Position numbers and translations under genes: made by a program. From positions 1 to 39,224 of the forward strand of contig NZ_JAERIT010000012.1 of assembly GCF_017979475.1 (NCBI RefSeq): 39,224 nucleotides of DNA. Reading direction: 5' to 3'. Shown one piece after another: positions 17,127 through 25,529 of this stretch; positions within the stretch are counted from its first letter, which is position 1, and each line of letters opens with the position of its first letter. The stretch is from Helicobacter pullorum NCTC 12824. GTDB lineage: Bacteria > Campylobacterota > Campylobacteria > Campylobacterales > Helicobacteraceae. Below the pieces are notes generated by a model that did no database searches, had not been told where the DNA came from, and saw only the letters and a program-made list of their open reading frames with translations.

Positions 17127-17595
17127 TCTTTTTCTCACTTTCTTTTTGTGTATCTTGAATATTTTTAGCCTCTTGGCTAATCTCTTCTTTAAAATTTAAA
17201 CTTTGCTTATTTGTTGCAGGCTTAATCTCTATTCCATTTTCTCCAAATATTTGATGATTGTTTGTTTGTTCTTTTGCTTCAGAAGAGATTGAATTAGAGT
17301 GTGTTTTTGGGGTATCTACTTCCAAATCTAATGAAGTAATTTCTTTAAGCTCCATTTCTTTAGTGAGATTCTGCACACCTTGTGTGAGGCTATTTTTATA
17401 CGCTAAAGCTTCTTCTTTGATTTTACTTAGATTAACTTCTTTGTCCAAACTTTCTTTTGCCTCATCCATTGTTTTCTTGACTGCCTTAAAAAATTTTGCT
17501 GCATCTACTAATGCTTTTGGCAATTTTTCAGGACCCAAAAAAATAATAGCCACTGCCACAATCACTAAAATCTCAAAAAATCCCATTCCAAACAT
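17119..17595 (-). CDS. tatB: Sec-independent protein translocase TatB
   Basis: The 158-aa protein has the classic start MFGMGFFEILVIVAVAIIFLGPEKLP: a single membrane helix, then the Gly-Pro hinge at 21-22 and an amphipathic helix (LVDAAKFFKAVKKTMDEAKESL). A long polar, poorly conserved tail follows. Its length and pairing with tatC make it TatB rather than the shorter TatA. It is the first gene of the tatBC-queA-rsmG run. Confidence 0.94.
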   Translation of the reverse strand: MFGMGFFEILVIVAVAIIFLGPEKLPKALVDAAKFFKAVKKTMDEAKESLDKEVNLSKIKEEALAYKNSLTQGVQNLTKEMELKEITSLDLEVDTPKTHSNSISSEAKEQTNNHQIFGENGIEIKPATNKQSLNFKEEISQEAKNIQDTQKESEKKNV

Positions 17596-17625
17596 CGGCG
17601 CTTCTCTGCCTTTACACTAAGCTTT

Positions 17626-17631
17626 ATTATA
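17626..17631 (-). promoter_or_regulatory. -10 box for the tatB operon
   Basis: A perfect TATAAT in TTTATAATAAAG lies 31 bases upstream of the tatB ATG on the minus strand. The gap to the divergent lipoprotein gene is 114 bp. AT-rich DNA lies behind the box and no -35 consensus is seen. Confidence 0.55.
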
Positions 17632-17709
17632 AAATTTTAGGATTTTATCTAATTTTGGAATAAAGTGTGCTTAGAATCTTACATAATTTTAAAAGACAGG
17701 GAAGTTATT

Positions 17710-18000
17710 ATGAAAAAGATTCTAGTTATCTGCATTTTAGGACTAATTTTATTGAGTGGTTGCATTTCCCCAAAAACCGATGCTTTTTTACTCGGAGCTG
17801 GACTTGGAGCTGGTGCTACTTATTATTTTTTAAATGGAGGCAAAATTGATGGGATTGGCAAAAACTCTTTCCAAGGCACTTCTCAACAAAGCATAGCAGA
17901 CACCTCAATCCCATCAGAGTTAGAATGGTATTATTTCAATCAAGATTTGCAAGAGCAAATTTTTCTCAATCAAAAACAATCGCAAATCCCTTTAAACTAA
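17710..18000 (+). CDS. Small putative lipoprotein with glycine-rich core
   Basis: The 96-aa product begins MKKILVICILGLILLSGC, a lipoprotein signal peptide with lipobox LLSGC and acceptor Cys18. After processing it would be ~79 residues. A Gly/Ala-rich hydrophobic stretch, LLGAGLGAGATYYFL at about 27-41, resembles a glycine zipper; the rest is polar, Gln/Ser-rich, without a known domain. AGGGAAG six bases before the ATG supports this start over an in-frame upstream codon. Divergent from tatB and convergent with the YciI gene (9-bp overlap). Function unknown; anchoring in the inner or outer membrane is undecided. Confidence 0.8.
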   Translation: MKKILVICILGLILLSGCISPKTDAFLLGAGLGAGATYYFLNGGKIDGIGKNSFQGTSQQSIADTSIPSELEWYYFNQDLQEQIFLNQKQSQIPLN

Positions 18001-18288
18001 AAATTCCTTTAAAATATCTTGATGCAGCACAGGATTAAATTCCAAAACCTCATATTTAGCTGCATTGTTAAGATAAAAAGGATCTTGCTTTGTAAAATCT
18101 AGTGCTTCTTGCTTGTTTATAAATTTCCCAATAATAATCCCTCCGGTGCGTGGATTTTGCGGACCACTTGCAAGAAGTTTTCCACTTTTATAGCCCGTTT
18201 TTAAATACTCACGATGTGCTGACAAAATCTCCTCAATAGCTGATAATTCCTTAGTATAATTCACTAAAATCACAAATAAATTTTGCAT
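17992..18288 (-). CDS. YciI-family protein
   Basis: The 98-aa protein fits the YciI/YCII fold, a small ferredoxin-like dimer. Visible features are AHREYL near 24-29 with the conserved His, SGPQNPRTGGIIIGKF, and DPFYLNNAA with the conserved Asp of the DPF motif. Some relatives are dehalogenase-like or dehydratase-like, but most have no known role. It has AAGGAATGTT before the ATG, lies 24 bp downstream of thiE on the same strand and may be its operon partner. Confidence 0.9.
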   Translation of the reverse strand: MQNLFVILVNYTKELSAIEEILSAHREYLKTGYKSGKLLASGPQNPRTGGIIIGKFINKQEALDFTKQDPFYLNNAAKYEVLEFNPVLHQDILKEFLV

Positions 18289-18312
18289 AACATTCCTTTT
18301 GTTTTTTAGCCA

Positions 18313-18948
18313 TTATAACATTTCATTAAAACTTTCTTTTTTCCAATTTTTTTTTAAATTATAAATATTTTGCACAATATCCCCATTCCAAACACTGCTA
18401 ATACAAGCAATCATATCTGCCTTTGTGAGATAATGAATGTTTGAAGGCGTGATTCCTCCAATTGCACATTTTTTAATATCTGTTACTTTTTGAAATAAAT
18501 CCAGAGGTATCACTTTTGCTTGTGTCTTTGTAGGAGAAGCAAAACATGCCCCAAAGGCGATATAATCTGCCCTCATTTCCTTTGCATTTTGAGCTAGTTG
18601 CAAATCCCCATAACAAGAGATTCCCAAAACTCCACAAAAATCCTTCCGAATCCCCCTTAATTCCTGCACACTATAAGATTCAATTTCATCTTTTTTGCCA
18701 ATATGCAAACCTTTGGATTTTATTTCACAAGCCAGCTCTACCCTATCATTCAAAACAAAAAGCACATTATTTTTCCCACAATAATCCATCAATTCAATGC
18801 AAAGCTGTTTAATTTCATTATCTTTATGCGTCTTATCACGCAACTGAAAAATACTAATCCCGCCCCTAATAGCTAATTCCAACATTTCAAAAATCTTTTG
18901 ATAAGGAGTGAGTTTTTCATCACTAATTGCATAAATACCTTCTAACAT
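18313..18948 (-). CDS. thiE: Thiamine-phosphate synthase
   Basis: ThiE condenses the pyrimidine (HMP-PP) and thiazole phosphate (THZ-P) to thiamine phosphate. The 211-aa TIM barrel shows QLRDK at 35-39, LNDR with the conserved Asn/Asp, HIGKKD around 87-92 (usually HVGQxD, so Gln is Lys here), a phosphate-loop region GACFASPTKTQA, and AIGGITPSNI near the end. The length is typical. No TPP riboswitch is recognisable in the 91 bp upstream. YciI follows on the same strand. Confidence 0.94.
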   Translation of the reverse strand: MLEGIYAISDEKLTPYQKIFEMLELAIRGGISIFQLRDKTHKDNEIKQLCIELMDYCGKNNVLFVLNDRVELACEIKSKGLHIGKKDEIESYSVQELRGIRKDFCGVLGISCYGDLQLAQNAKEMRADYIAFGACFASPTKTQAKVIPLDLFQKVTDIKKCAIGGITPSNIHYLTKADMIACISSVWNGDIVQNIYNLKKNWKKESFNEML

Positions 18949-19000
18949 TATAATTCCTTAATATTTTGATAAAATTCTATCAAATTAACCCCCATAAAAA

Positions 19001-19021
19001 TGCAAACCAAATCAATTTGCA
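19001..19021. repeat. Inverted repeat between thiE and hypF
   Basis: TGCAAA and TTTGCA are separated by 9 bases in the 91-bp divergent gap, 19 bases before the hypF ATG. The form could be an operator for a dimeric regulator or a short hairpin in the hypF leader. In DNA this AT-rich a 6-bp repeat can arise by chance. Confidence 0.35.
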
Positions 19022-19039
19022 CTTTTTATAAGGAATATT

Positions 19040-21352
19040 ATGCAAACTTATATTTTAAATCTCACAGGAACTATTCAAGGGGTAGGATTCCGCCCTTTTG
19101 TCTATAAAATTGCTACAAAATATTTCCTAAAAGGCTATGTTTTAAATAACAATCAAGGCGTAAAAATCCTCATACAAGGCAACCAAGAATCCATTCAAAA
19201 CTTCCTAAAAGAGCTAAAAAATCCTCCAAGTGCTGCAAAAATCACTTCTATTACTCAAAAAAAGATTTCCAATAAAAAGATTTTTTCTGATTTTGAAATC
19301 CAAAAAAGTCAAACACATTCCATTAAAACCGCCACTATACCAGCAGATCTTGCACTATGCCAAGAATGTATCAATGAGCTTTTTAATCCAAAAGATAGGC
19401 GATTTCTTTATCCTTTTATAAGCTGCACCAATTGTGGCGGACGATATAGTCTCATTCACTCCCTACCCTATGATAGACAAAACACCGCTATGGCAAATTT
19501 CAAGATGTGTGAAATATGCCAGCAAGAATACACAAACAGCAATTCGCGTCGATTCCATTCTGAGATTAATTGCTGCCCAAATTGCGGACCACAAGTTTTT
19601 TTTACAACCCATCTTAATTATAATGACAAACCTCTTTTGGACTCCCAAATTATTCCTTTTTTAAAGACTACACCAAATCCTATCAAAAATGCCATTGCAG
19701 CCCTAAAAAATGGAAAAATTTTAGCATTAAAGGGGATAGGAGGATATGCACTAATCTGCGATGCTACAAACCAAGAATCAATACAGATTTTAAGAGATAG
19801 AAAAAATCGCCCCAAAAAACCCTTTGCCATTATGTGCAAAGACCTAAAAATGGCAATGAGTTTTGCCTCACTTAATAAAAAAGAAAAAGACTTGCTTACC
19901 TCACAGATTGCCCCCATAGTGCTAAGCTATGCCAAGACAAAAACCAAACTACCTTTACACCTTATTGCTCCAAATCTAGCTACTTTAGGGATTATTTTAC
20001 CTTATGCCCCCTTGCATTATCTTATTTTCAATGAAATTGAATTTCCATTGATTTTTACAAGTGCAAACATTAGTGGCGAGCCAATTATCAAAGATTTCTA
20101 CACTATCACACAAAAATTACAAGGGATTTGCGATGGAGTTTTACTTTATAATCGCGATATTTTTAACCCCATTGATGATAGCCTTATCCGAATTTTAAAC
20201 AAAAAAACACAGATTCTAAGGCGTGCTAGAGGGTATCTCTCTGATATTCCATTCTCTGCACCCCATACACAAAAAAACTTCATCGCCCTTGGAGCGCAAC
20301 AAAAATCTACATTCTGTCTAAAATTCCACAATAAACTTCTATTAAGCCCGCATTTGGGAGATTTAAATAATCTTGAATCTTTTTTAAATTTCAAACAAAA
20401 TCTCAATTTATTTACCCAACAATACCAAGCCAAAATTGATACATTTTGTGCGGATTTACACCCAAATTACGCCTACAAAGAACTTTTGCCTAATAAAAAT
20501 ACTCATTTCATTCAACATCATTTTGCACATCTTTTATCCAATATTGCAGAAAATCGTATTTCTTCAGAAGTGTTAGGAGTTATTTTTGATGGCACAGGGT
20601 ATGGATTAGATGGCAATATTTGGGGGGGAGAATTTTTGTTTTATAACTCCAAAAAACCTCTCACTTTTCAGAGAATCGCCTCTTTTGCGCCCTTTTATCT
20701 TCTAGGCGGGGAAGTAGCTATTAAAGACATTAGAAGACTCGGCATAGAGGCTCTTTTTGTCGCCTTTAAAGAACATTACAAAACCCTAAAACTACCCCTC
20801 TTAGAAAGCCTCAAAAAAGACTATGGAAAAGATATTTTAACTTTCTTTTATAAGCAACACCAAAATACACAAAATTATACTTGTAATTCTGTGGGTAGAA
20901 TCTTTGATATGGTGGCATCTTTATGCAATCTCACCCAAAAAACAAGTTATGAGGGCGAAGGCGGAATGCTTTTAGAATCGCTTGCCTATAAAGCACAAAA
21001 AAACAAAATTCAAGCTATCTCTTATTCCTTTGCAATCAAGAAAAATATTATTTTATGGGATACTATGATACAAGAAATCTACTATGATTTACAAAACCAC
21101 ATTCCCATAGAAAATATTGCTTTGAACTTTCATTTCACCCTTGCAAATATCATTAAACACATTGCAAATCAATATGAAACTATTGCGCTAAGTGGTGGCT
21201 GTTTCCAAAATGCAGTTTTAACTCAACTCACATTGCAGATTCTAAAAAATAAAAAAGTATTTTTAAATCAAGAGATACCTTGTAACGATGGAGGAATCAG
21301 CTTTGGACAAGCCTATTATATGCAATTAAAGACTAGCAAAGAATCTTGCTAG
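19040..21352 (+). CDS. hypF: Carbamoyltransferase HypF ([NiFe]-hydrogenase maturation)
   Basis: HypF turns carbamoyl phosphate into carbamoyl-AMP and loads it on HypE to make the cyanide ligands of [NiFe] hydrogenase. The 770 aa show all domains: acylphosphatase (1-90; GTIQGVGFRPF with Arg18), paired zinc fingers (Cys107/110 with 129/132, Cys157/160 with 179/182), a YrdC-like domain (about 213-395; GGYALICDAT, SANISGEP at 341-347), and a Kae1-like domain (about 412-770; metal-binding QHHFAH at 492-497, DGTGYGLDGNIWGGEF, SGGCFQNAVL). AAGGA lies seven bases before the ATG. No other hyp genes are adjacent. Its presence implies a hydrogenase elsewhere. Confidence 0.97.
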   Translation: MQTYILNLTGTIQGVGFRPFVYKIATKYFLKGYVLNNNQGVKILIQGNQESIQNFLKELKNPPSAAKITSITQKKISNKKIFSDFEIQKSQTHSIKTATIPADLALCQECINELFNPKDRRFLYPFISCTNCGGRYSLIHSLPYDRQNTAMANFKMCEICQQEYTNSNSRRFHSEINCCPNCGPQVFFTTHLNYNDKPLLDSQIIPFLKTTPNPIKNAIAALKNGKILALKGIGGYALICDATNQESIQILRDRKNRPKKPFAIMCKDLKMAMSFASLNKKEKDLLTSQIAPIVLSYAKTKTKLPLHLIAPNLATLGIILPYAPLHYLIFNEIEFPLIFTSANISGEPIIKDFYTITQKLQGICDGVLLYNRDIFNPIDDSLIRILNKKTQILRRARGYLSDIPFSAPHTQKNFIALGAQQKSTFCLKFHNKLLLSPHLGDLNNLESFLNFKQNLNLFTQQYQAKIDTFCADLHPNYAYKELLPNKNTHFIQHHFAHLLSNIAENRISSEVLGVIFDGTGYGLDGNIWGGEFLFYNSKKPLTFQRIASFAPFYLLGGEVAIKDIRRLGIEALFVAFKEHYKTLKLPLLESLKKDYGKDILTFFYKQHQNTQNYTCNSVGRIFDMVASLCNLTQKTSYEGEGGMLLESLAYKAQKNKIQAISYSFAIKKNIILWDTMIQEIYYDLQNHIPIENIALNFHFTLANIIKHIANQYETIALSGGCFQNAVLTQLTLQILKNKKVFLNQEIPCNDGGISFGQAYYMQLKTSKESC
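21333..21352. terminator. Hairpin overlapping the hypF stop codon, shared with petC
   Basis: CTAGCAA (21333-21339) pairs perfectly with TTGCTAG (21346-21352) around a 6-base loop. The stem includes the hypF stop codon. hypF and petC converge with a 13-bp gap, and moderately T-rich sequence follows on both strands, so it can serve as a terminator in either direction. Confidence 0.55.
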
Positions 21353-21365
21353 CCCTTTAAATAAT

Positions 21366-22208
21366 TTAATGAGCATCATGCCATATTTTGCGTTTCCACA
21401 AGTAAGCAATTACACCCATAACAACCATAAAGACGACAAGCTTCCACCCCAAAGACTCTCTTTCAGCCTTTTTGCTATCGCCTACACTTTCCATATAAGC
21501 AATCACTTGATCTTCTGCTTGTTGTGTCAAACCAACTCTAGGCATTGCAGTACCAGCCAATCTTTTTTGTGGATCATTGATAAAAGTATGCAAATACTCC
21601 AAATTTCTACTTCTAATCATCATAGACAAATCAGGAACCTTTGTCCCCAAATAAGTTTTTAATCCACCTTGAGCAAACCATTGATCATATTTGACATCAT
21701 GGCATCTTCCACAAGCATCAATAAAAACTTCTTTATTGCTTAACTCTTTTGGTGCAATACTTTGCAAATACGCCACAATATCAGCAATCTCTTGATCACT
21801 CATCCAATTATACGCAGGCATTGGATGGTTGCCATCAAACTTATGTGTTTGTTTTGTGGCTAATGCAACATCTTTAATCACATTCCCCAAAAAGTTTTTA
21901 TCATAGATTAATCCAGCACTTGAAAGATCTGGTGGAACTACCCCATAAGCCGCCAAAGCATCTTCTGGAGAAAATGGCATTTCCAAACCTTCTGCTTTAA
22001 TAGAATGGCATGCCAAACAATTTGCAGTTACAATCTCTTTCCCATTTGCAGCATTTCCACCTTGTGCTTCAAGGGGCTTCAAGTCCGCATAAGTATAATC
22101 TGCTGGGGATACTTTTGGATACATTTGCCCATGAGCAAATGGTTCGACACCCCAATAAATAACTCCTGTAATCACAACAACAACAATTAATGCTAAGAAC
22201 TCTTTCAT
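21366..22208 (-). CDS. petC: Diheme cytochrome c1-type subunit of the bc1 complex
   Basis: The 280-aa protein has an N-terminal membrane segment, two heme-binding CxxCH motifs (CLACH at 64-68, CGRCH at 166-170), and a C-terminal membrane anchor (LVVFMVVMGVIAYLW) with a short basic tail. Two hemes rather than the single heme of mitochondrial c1 are typical of Campylobacterota bc1 complexes. Axial Met candidates occur in MPAYNWM and TAMPRVG. It passes electrons from the Rieske protein to a soluble c-type cytochrome or cbb3 oxidase. ATG 22208 has AGGAG seven bases upstream; a GTG two codons earlier is too near that site. Confidence 0.95.
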   Translation of the reverse strand: MKEFLALIVVVVITGVIYWGVEPFAHGQMYPKVSPADYTYADLKPLEAQGGNAANGKEIVTANCLACHSIKAEGLEMPFSPEDALAAYGVVPPDLSSAGLIYDKNFLGNVIKDVALATKQTHKFDGNHPMPAYNWMSDQEIADIVAYLQSIAPKELSNKEVFIDACGRCHDVKYDQWFAQGGLKTYLGTKVPDLSMMIRSRNLEYLHTFINDPQKRLAGTAMPRVGLTQQAEDQVIAYMESVGDSKKAERESLGWKLVVFMVVMGVIAYLWKRKIWHDAH

Positions 22209-22219
22209 TCCCACTCTCC

Positions 22220-23449
22220 TTAACTATTCTTTTTATCTTCAAGTTTTGTAATAATAGGCAATACTACAAACAATAAAAGGAAAAATATAATGGTTACCAC
22301 AAAGCCAATATAAGCATTAATTCCTGTTGGAGGCAATTTACCCCAAATTGTCAAAATAATCATATCTATTACCAACAACCAAAACCATATCATAAATGCC
22401 GGTCTTTTATGTGCAGGAGCAACGACTTTACTTCTATCTAGCCAAGGCAAAAGAATAAAAATAATATTTGCTATACCAAATGCTATTAAACCCAAATCTG
22501 CACTAAAGAAAAATCCTCTTAAAATCTCATAACTCCATAAGAAATACCACTCTGGATAAATGTGTGGAGGAGTTTTTAAGTGATCTGCTGGATCAAAGTT
22601 AATTGGATCAAGAGCAAAATTAAAATGATAGCAAGTCAAATAGAATAATATTGCTAAGAAAAAACTTGCTACAAAAAAGTCTTTGGACAAAAACATCGGC
22701 CAAAAAGGAATGACTTTAGATTCTTTTTTGTTTCCTGCTTTGAATTTCTCCGCTTCTTTTTCAAAATCAATCTCTTCTCCATAAGCGTTATTGACATGAG
22801 GGATTCTTAAAGAATAGAAATGCACAGCAATCACAAGCATAATCACTACCGGCAACAACACGACATGTAACATAAAAAATCTTGTCAAGGTTGCATCTGC
22901 TACAATGAAGTTACCTCTAATCCACACTACCAAATCTGGTCCAATCACAGGTATTCCACCAAAAAGATTCGTAATAACCGCAGCAGCCCAATAACTCATT
23001 TGTCCCCAAGGCAACATATATCCACTAAATGCTTCTGCAGAAAACAAGCCAAATAAAACCATACCGGTAATCCAAATCATTTCTCTACCGCGTTTATAAG
23101 AGCCATAATAAATTGCTACAAACATATGGATATAAATGATCAAGAAACAAACAGAAGCGCTCACTGCATGCAAATGTCTCCAAAGCCAACCATATTTCAC
23201 TTCCTGCATAATCGTATAATTTACACTATCAAAAGCAAGTTTGGTATCTGGCTTATAATACATCAACAAAAATAATCCAGAAATCACCAAAAGAGTAAAT
23301 AATACCACCAAAACAACACCCATTGCCCACAAAAAATTAATATTTTTTGGTATCCAATATTCTGTCATCAAAACTTTCATCAAAGGCTTTATGGCAAGTC
23401 TTTGATCCAACCAATCAATAATACCATTTGCTTTTTCTATTTGTGCCAT
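22220..23449 (-). CDS. petB: Cytochrome b of the bc1 complex
   Basis: The 409-aa membrane protein holds both quinone sites. Heme-ligand candidates are His94/His108 on one helix and His195/His210 on another; the second pair is one residue wider than in mitochondrial cytochrome b and like b6. The Qo motif PEWY is at 299-302. It is a single chain that includes the region split off as subunit IV in b6f. The start ATG at 23449 follows a run of six Gs that serves as ribosome-binding site, 9 bp after petA. The middle gene of petA-petB-petC. Confidence 0.96.
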   Translation of the reverse strand: MAQIEKANGIIDWLDQRLAIKPLMKVLMTEYWIPKNINFLWAMGVVLVVLFTLLVISGLFLLMYYKPDTKLAFDSVNYTIMQEVKYGWLWRHLHAVSASVCFLIIYIHMFVAIYYGSYKRGREMIWITGMVLFGLFSAEAFSGYMLPWGQMSYWAAAVITNLFGGIPVIGPDLVVWIRGNFIVADATLTRFFMLHVVLLPVVIMLVIAVHFYSLRIPHVNNAYGEEIDFEKEAEKFKAGNKKESKVIPFWPMFLSKDFFVASFFLAILFYLTCYHFNFALDPINFDPADHLKTPPHIYPEWYFLWSYEILRGFFFSADLGLIAFGIANIIFILLPWLDRSKVVAPAHKRPAFMIWFWLLVIDMIILTIWGKLPPTGINAYIGFVVTIIFFLLLFVVLPIITKLEDKKNS

Positions 23450-23458
23450 CAAACCCCC

Positions 23459-23962
23459 CTATGCTTTGCCTACTAATTTCAAATACTCTGGACCTTCTTC
23501 TCCCAAAACAAGCTTATCACCATCAATTTTAAAAGGTGGGATTGCCATTGGAGTTGGAGGCGGTCCAAAAATATTCCTACCACATGCATCAAATCTTCCA
23601 CCATGACAGGCACAATGAAACTCTGTTGTATTAGAATCATAAGAAGGAATACAGCCTAAATGAGTACAAATTTGAATCCCTAAGCTATAATCCGCATTCC
23701 CTACAACGACATCTCTTTCTTCGCATTTTTTCATTTCTGCAGTTTTTTTAATCACATATACAGGCGTTCCTCTATATTCAACTTGTCTATATTCACCTTC
23801 TTGCATACTACTCAAATCAATGGTTGTAAAACCAGCAGAAACTACACTTGGTAAAGGATCCCAAGAAGACTTCATTGCCACAAGTGATGCACCAACACCA
23901 ACAACAGCAACAGCTCCAAGCGTCATACCAAGGAAATCTCGACGATTGACATTCTCTGCCAT
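23459..23962 (-). CDS. petA: Rieske iron-sulfur subunit of the bc1 complex
   Basis: The 167-aa protein carries a [2Fe-2S] cluster bound by Cys99, His101 (CTHLGC) and Cys117, His120 (CACHGG), with Cys104-Cys119 as the expected disulfide. The N-terminus reads NRRDFLGMTLGAVAVVGVGASL: a twin-arginine signal that probably stays as membrane anchor. It thus depends on the Tat translocase, two of whose genes are in this window. A strong AGGAGG precedes the ATG. First gene of the pet operon. Confidence 0.97.
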   Translation of the reverse strand: MAENVNRRDFLGMTLGAVAVVGVGASLVAMKSSWDPLPSVVSAGFTTIDLSSMQEGEYRQVEYRGTPVYVIKKTAEMKKCEERDVVVGNADYSLGIQICTHLGCIPSYDSNTTEFHCACHGGRFDACGRNIFGPPPTPMAIPPFKIDGDKLVLGEEGPEYLKLVGKA

Positions 23963-24015
23963 CTATTTCCTCCTATTTATAAAATAAATTTAGTTTTGAT
24001 TATTTAAAACCTTGT

Positions 24016-24021
24016 ATTCTA
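24016..24021 (-). promoter_or_regulatory. Candidate -10 for the petABC operon
   Basis: TAGAAT in TATGATAGAATACAAGG lies 53 bases upstream of petA on the minus strand, within very AT-rich DNA. Transcription would start near 24009, and the leader ends in a strong AGGAGG. Confidence 0.45.
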
Positions 24022-24129
24022 TCATACGAAAACTTTAATTTTTAGTAAGATTTAATAAAATTTTGAGAAATAAAGTAAAAAATATTTTAAATTTATCTAA
24101 AAGTAAAAAGAAGAGTAAAGAAGGAAGGG

Positions 24130-24149
24130 CAATAAGTAAAAACTTATTG
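24130..24149 (-). terminator. Terminator after rplQ, end of the ribosomal supercluster
   Basis: CAATAAGT (24130-24137) and ACTTATTG (24142-24149) make a perfect 8-bp stem with a 4-base loop, five bases after the rplQ stop on the minus strand. Two more G-C pairs extend it past one mismatch, and the sequence beyond is pyrimidine-rich. This ends the 29-gene cluster before the pet promoter. Confidence 0.7.
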
Positions 24150-24153
24150 TCCA

Positions 24154-24504
24154 CTAAACTAATTCAATAATAGCCATCAAAGCAGCATCACCAACTCTTA
24201 ATCTAGTTTTGATGATTCTTGTATAACCCCCATTTTTATTTGCATATTTAGGAGCTATTTCTTTGACAAGCTTTTTAACAGATTCTTTATGTTGCAAATG
24301 TGAAAAAACTAAACGATGTGCCATAGCATCATTTGCTCTAGCTTTTGTTAAAAGTTTTTCAAAATAACTTTGCAATTCTTTTGCTTTTGGAAGTGTTGTT
24401 TCAATTTTTCCATTTGCTATCAATGCAATTGATAAATTTTTTAATAAAGCTTTTCTGTGGGAAGAAGTCCTACCAAGCTTTCTATATCCATGTCCATGTC
24501 TCAT
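24154..24504 (-). CDS. rplQ: 50S ribosomal protein L17
   Basis: The 116-aa protein has the family start [24 protein letters not shown] and the later [18 protein letters not shown], ending with [17 protein letters not shown]17 sits near the exit tunnel of the large subunit. It is the last gene of the alpha operon, 17 bp after rpoA, and is followed by a hairpin. Confidence 0.98.
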   Translation of the reverse strand: MRHGHGYRKLGRTSSHRKALLKNLSIALIANGKIETTLPKAKELQSYFEKLLTKARANDAMAHRLVFSHLQHKESVKKLVKEIAPKYANKNGGYTRIIKTRLRVGDAALMAIIELV

Positions 24505-24521
24505 TTTTATCCCTTTTTTAA

Positions 24522-25511
24522 TTAATTAGAAAATTTTTTCTTAAGAATTTGGAGTAAATCCTCTGGAATTTCTCTATTTACAGGATAACCTAGCTCATCA
24601 AGCTTTGCAGTAATTTCATCTAAAGATTTTTTACCTAAATTCTTAATATTTTTAATTTGGTCTTCATTTAATAAAACCAATTCACCCAAATACCGAATTC
24701 CAGATCTATCCAAACAATTAAAACATCTAGCACTAAAATTCAAACTATCAATAGTCTGCGATAAAACTTTTAATTCTGGACGCTCTTCCTCAGATACAGT
24801 AGTTTCTGGCATTTCAATATTCAATTCACTATTAAAAATGGACATTTGTTTATGCATCACACTCAAAGCATTTTTAAAAGCTGTCAAAGGATCCACTTGT
24901 CCATCTGTTTGAATATCAAAAATAATTTTCTCATAATTTGGATCATCTTCTAACAACATATTCTCAGTTGTATAAGTAGCACTTGTTACAGGAGTAAAAT
25001 ACGCATCAAGAGGCATGAATCCTTCTGGCACGCTTGCGCGTATCTCTTCACTTGGCACATAACCAATACCCTTATAAATAATAATAGAAAAAGCCAAAGT
25101 TGCATCTTCATTAATAGTTGCCAAATGAATATCAGGCGTTACAACCTCTACTAACTCATTTGACAAATCTGCACCCGTAATCACTTTTGAACCATTAAAT
25201 TTATAATCTACACTCACATTATCACTATTGTCTTTGATTCTAAAACGAATGGCTTTGAGATTTACTATAAATTGCGAAACATCTTCTACCACTCCACGCA
25301 CAGAATCAAATTCATGTGCAACACCAGAGATTCTCAAAGCAATAGGAGCAAAACCAACTGAACTACCCAACAATAATCGTCTTAGAGGATGAGCCAAAGT
25401 AATAGCATAACCATTTTCAAATGGATATGCTGTGATTTGTACTTTATTATTTCCTGTTTCTCTAACTTCTATTTTTGTTGGAATATGAGGAGAAGTTTTA
25501 ATACTTTTCAT
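24522..25511 (-). CDS. rpoA: DNA-directed RNA polymerase alpha subunit
   Basis: The 329-aa alpha subunit nucleates RNA polymerase assembly. The N-terminal domain (about 1-230) has [22 protein letters not shown] and the dimerisation region; a linker leads to the C-terminal domain (about 262-329, with [23 protein letters not shown]), which contacts UP elements and activators. It sits between rpsD and rplQ, so polymerase and ribosome synthesis are coupled, as in most bacteria. Confidence 0.98.
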   Translation of the reverse strand: MKSIKTSPHIPTKIEVRETGNNKVQITAYPFENGYAITLAHPLRRLLLGSSVGFAPIALRISGVAHEFDSVRGVVEDVSQFIVNLKAIRFRIKDNSDNVSVDYKFNGSKVITGADLSNELVEVVTPDIHLATINEDATLAFSIIIYKGIGYVPSEEIRASVPEGFMPLDAYFTPVTSATYTTENMLLEDDPNYEKIIFDIQTDGQVDPLTAFKNALSVMHKQMSIFNSELNIEMPETTVSEEERPELKVLSQTIDSLNFSARCFNCLDRSGIRYLGELVLLNEDQIKNIKNLGKKSLDEITAKLDELGYPVNREIPEDLLQILKKKFSN

Positions 25512-25529
25512 ACGAATATCCTCTACCTA

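Noticed and set aside
18313-18948. Lys in the HVGQ motif of ThiE as loss of function
   Set aside because: All other substrate and phosphate motifs are intact, and the position tolerates change.
19463-20433. Minus-strand open frames inside hypF
   Set aside because: They are shadows of HypF codons; HypF is complete with all motifs.
23450-23458. Run of six Gs between petA and petB as a phase-variation tract
   Set aside because: Six bases are short for slippage, it is outside the codons, and it serves as a ribosome-binding site.
24050-24125. Small RNA between petA and rplQ
   Set aside because: The stretch is nearly all A and T, with no pairing except the rplQ terminator.
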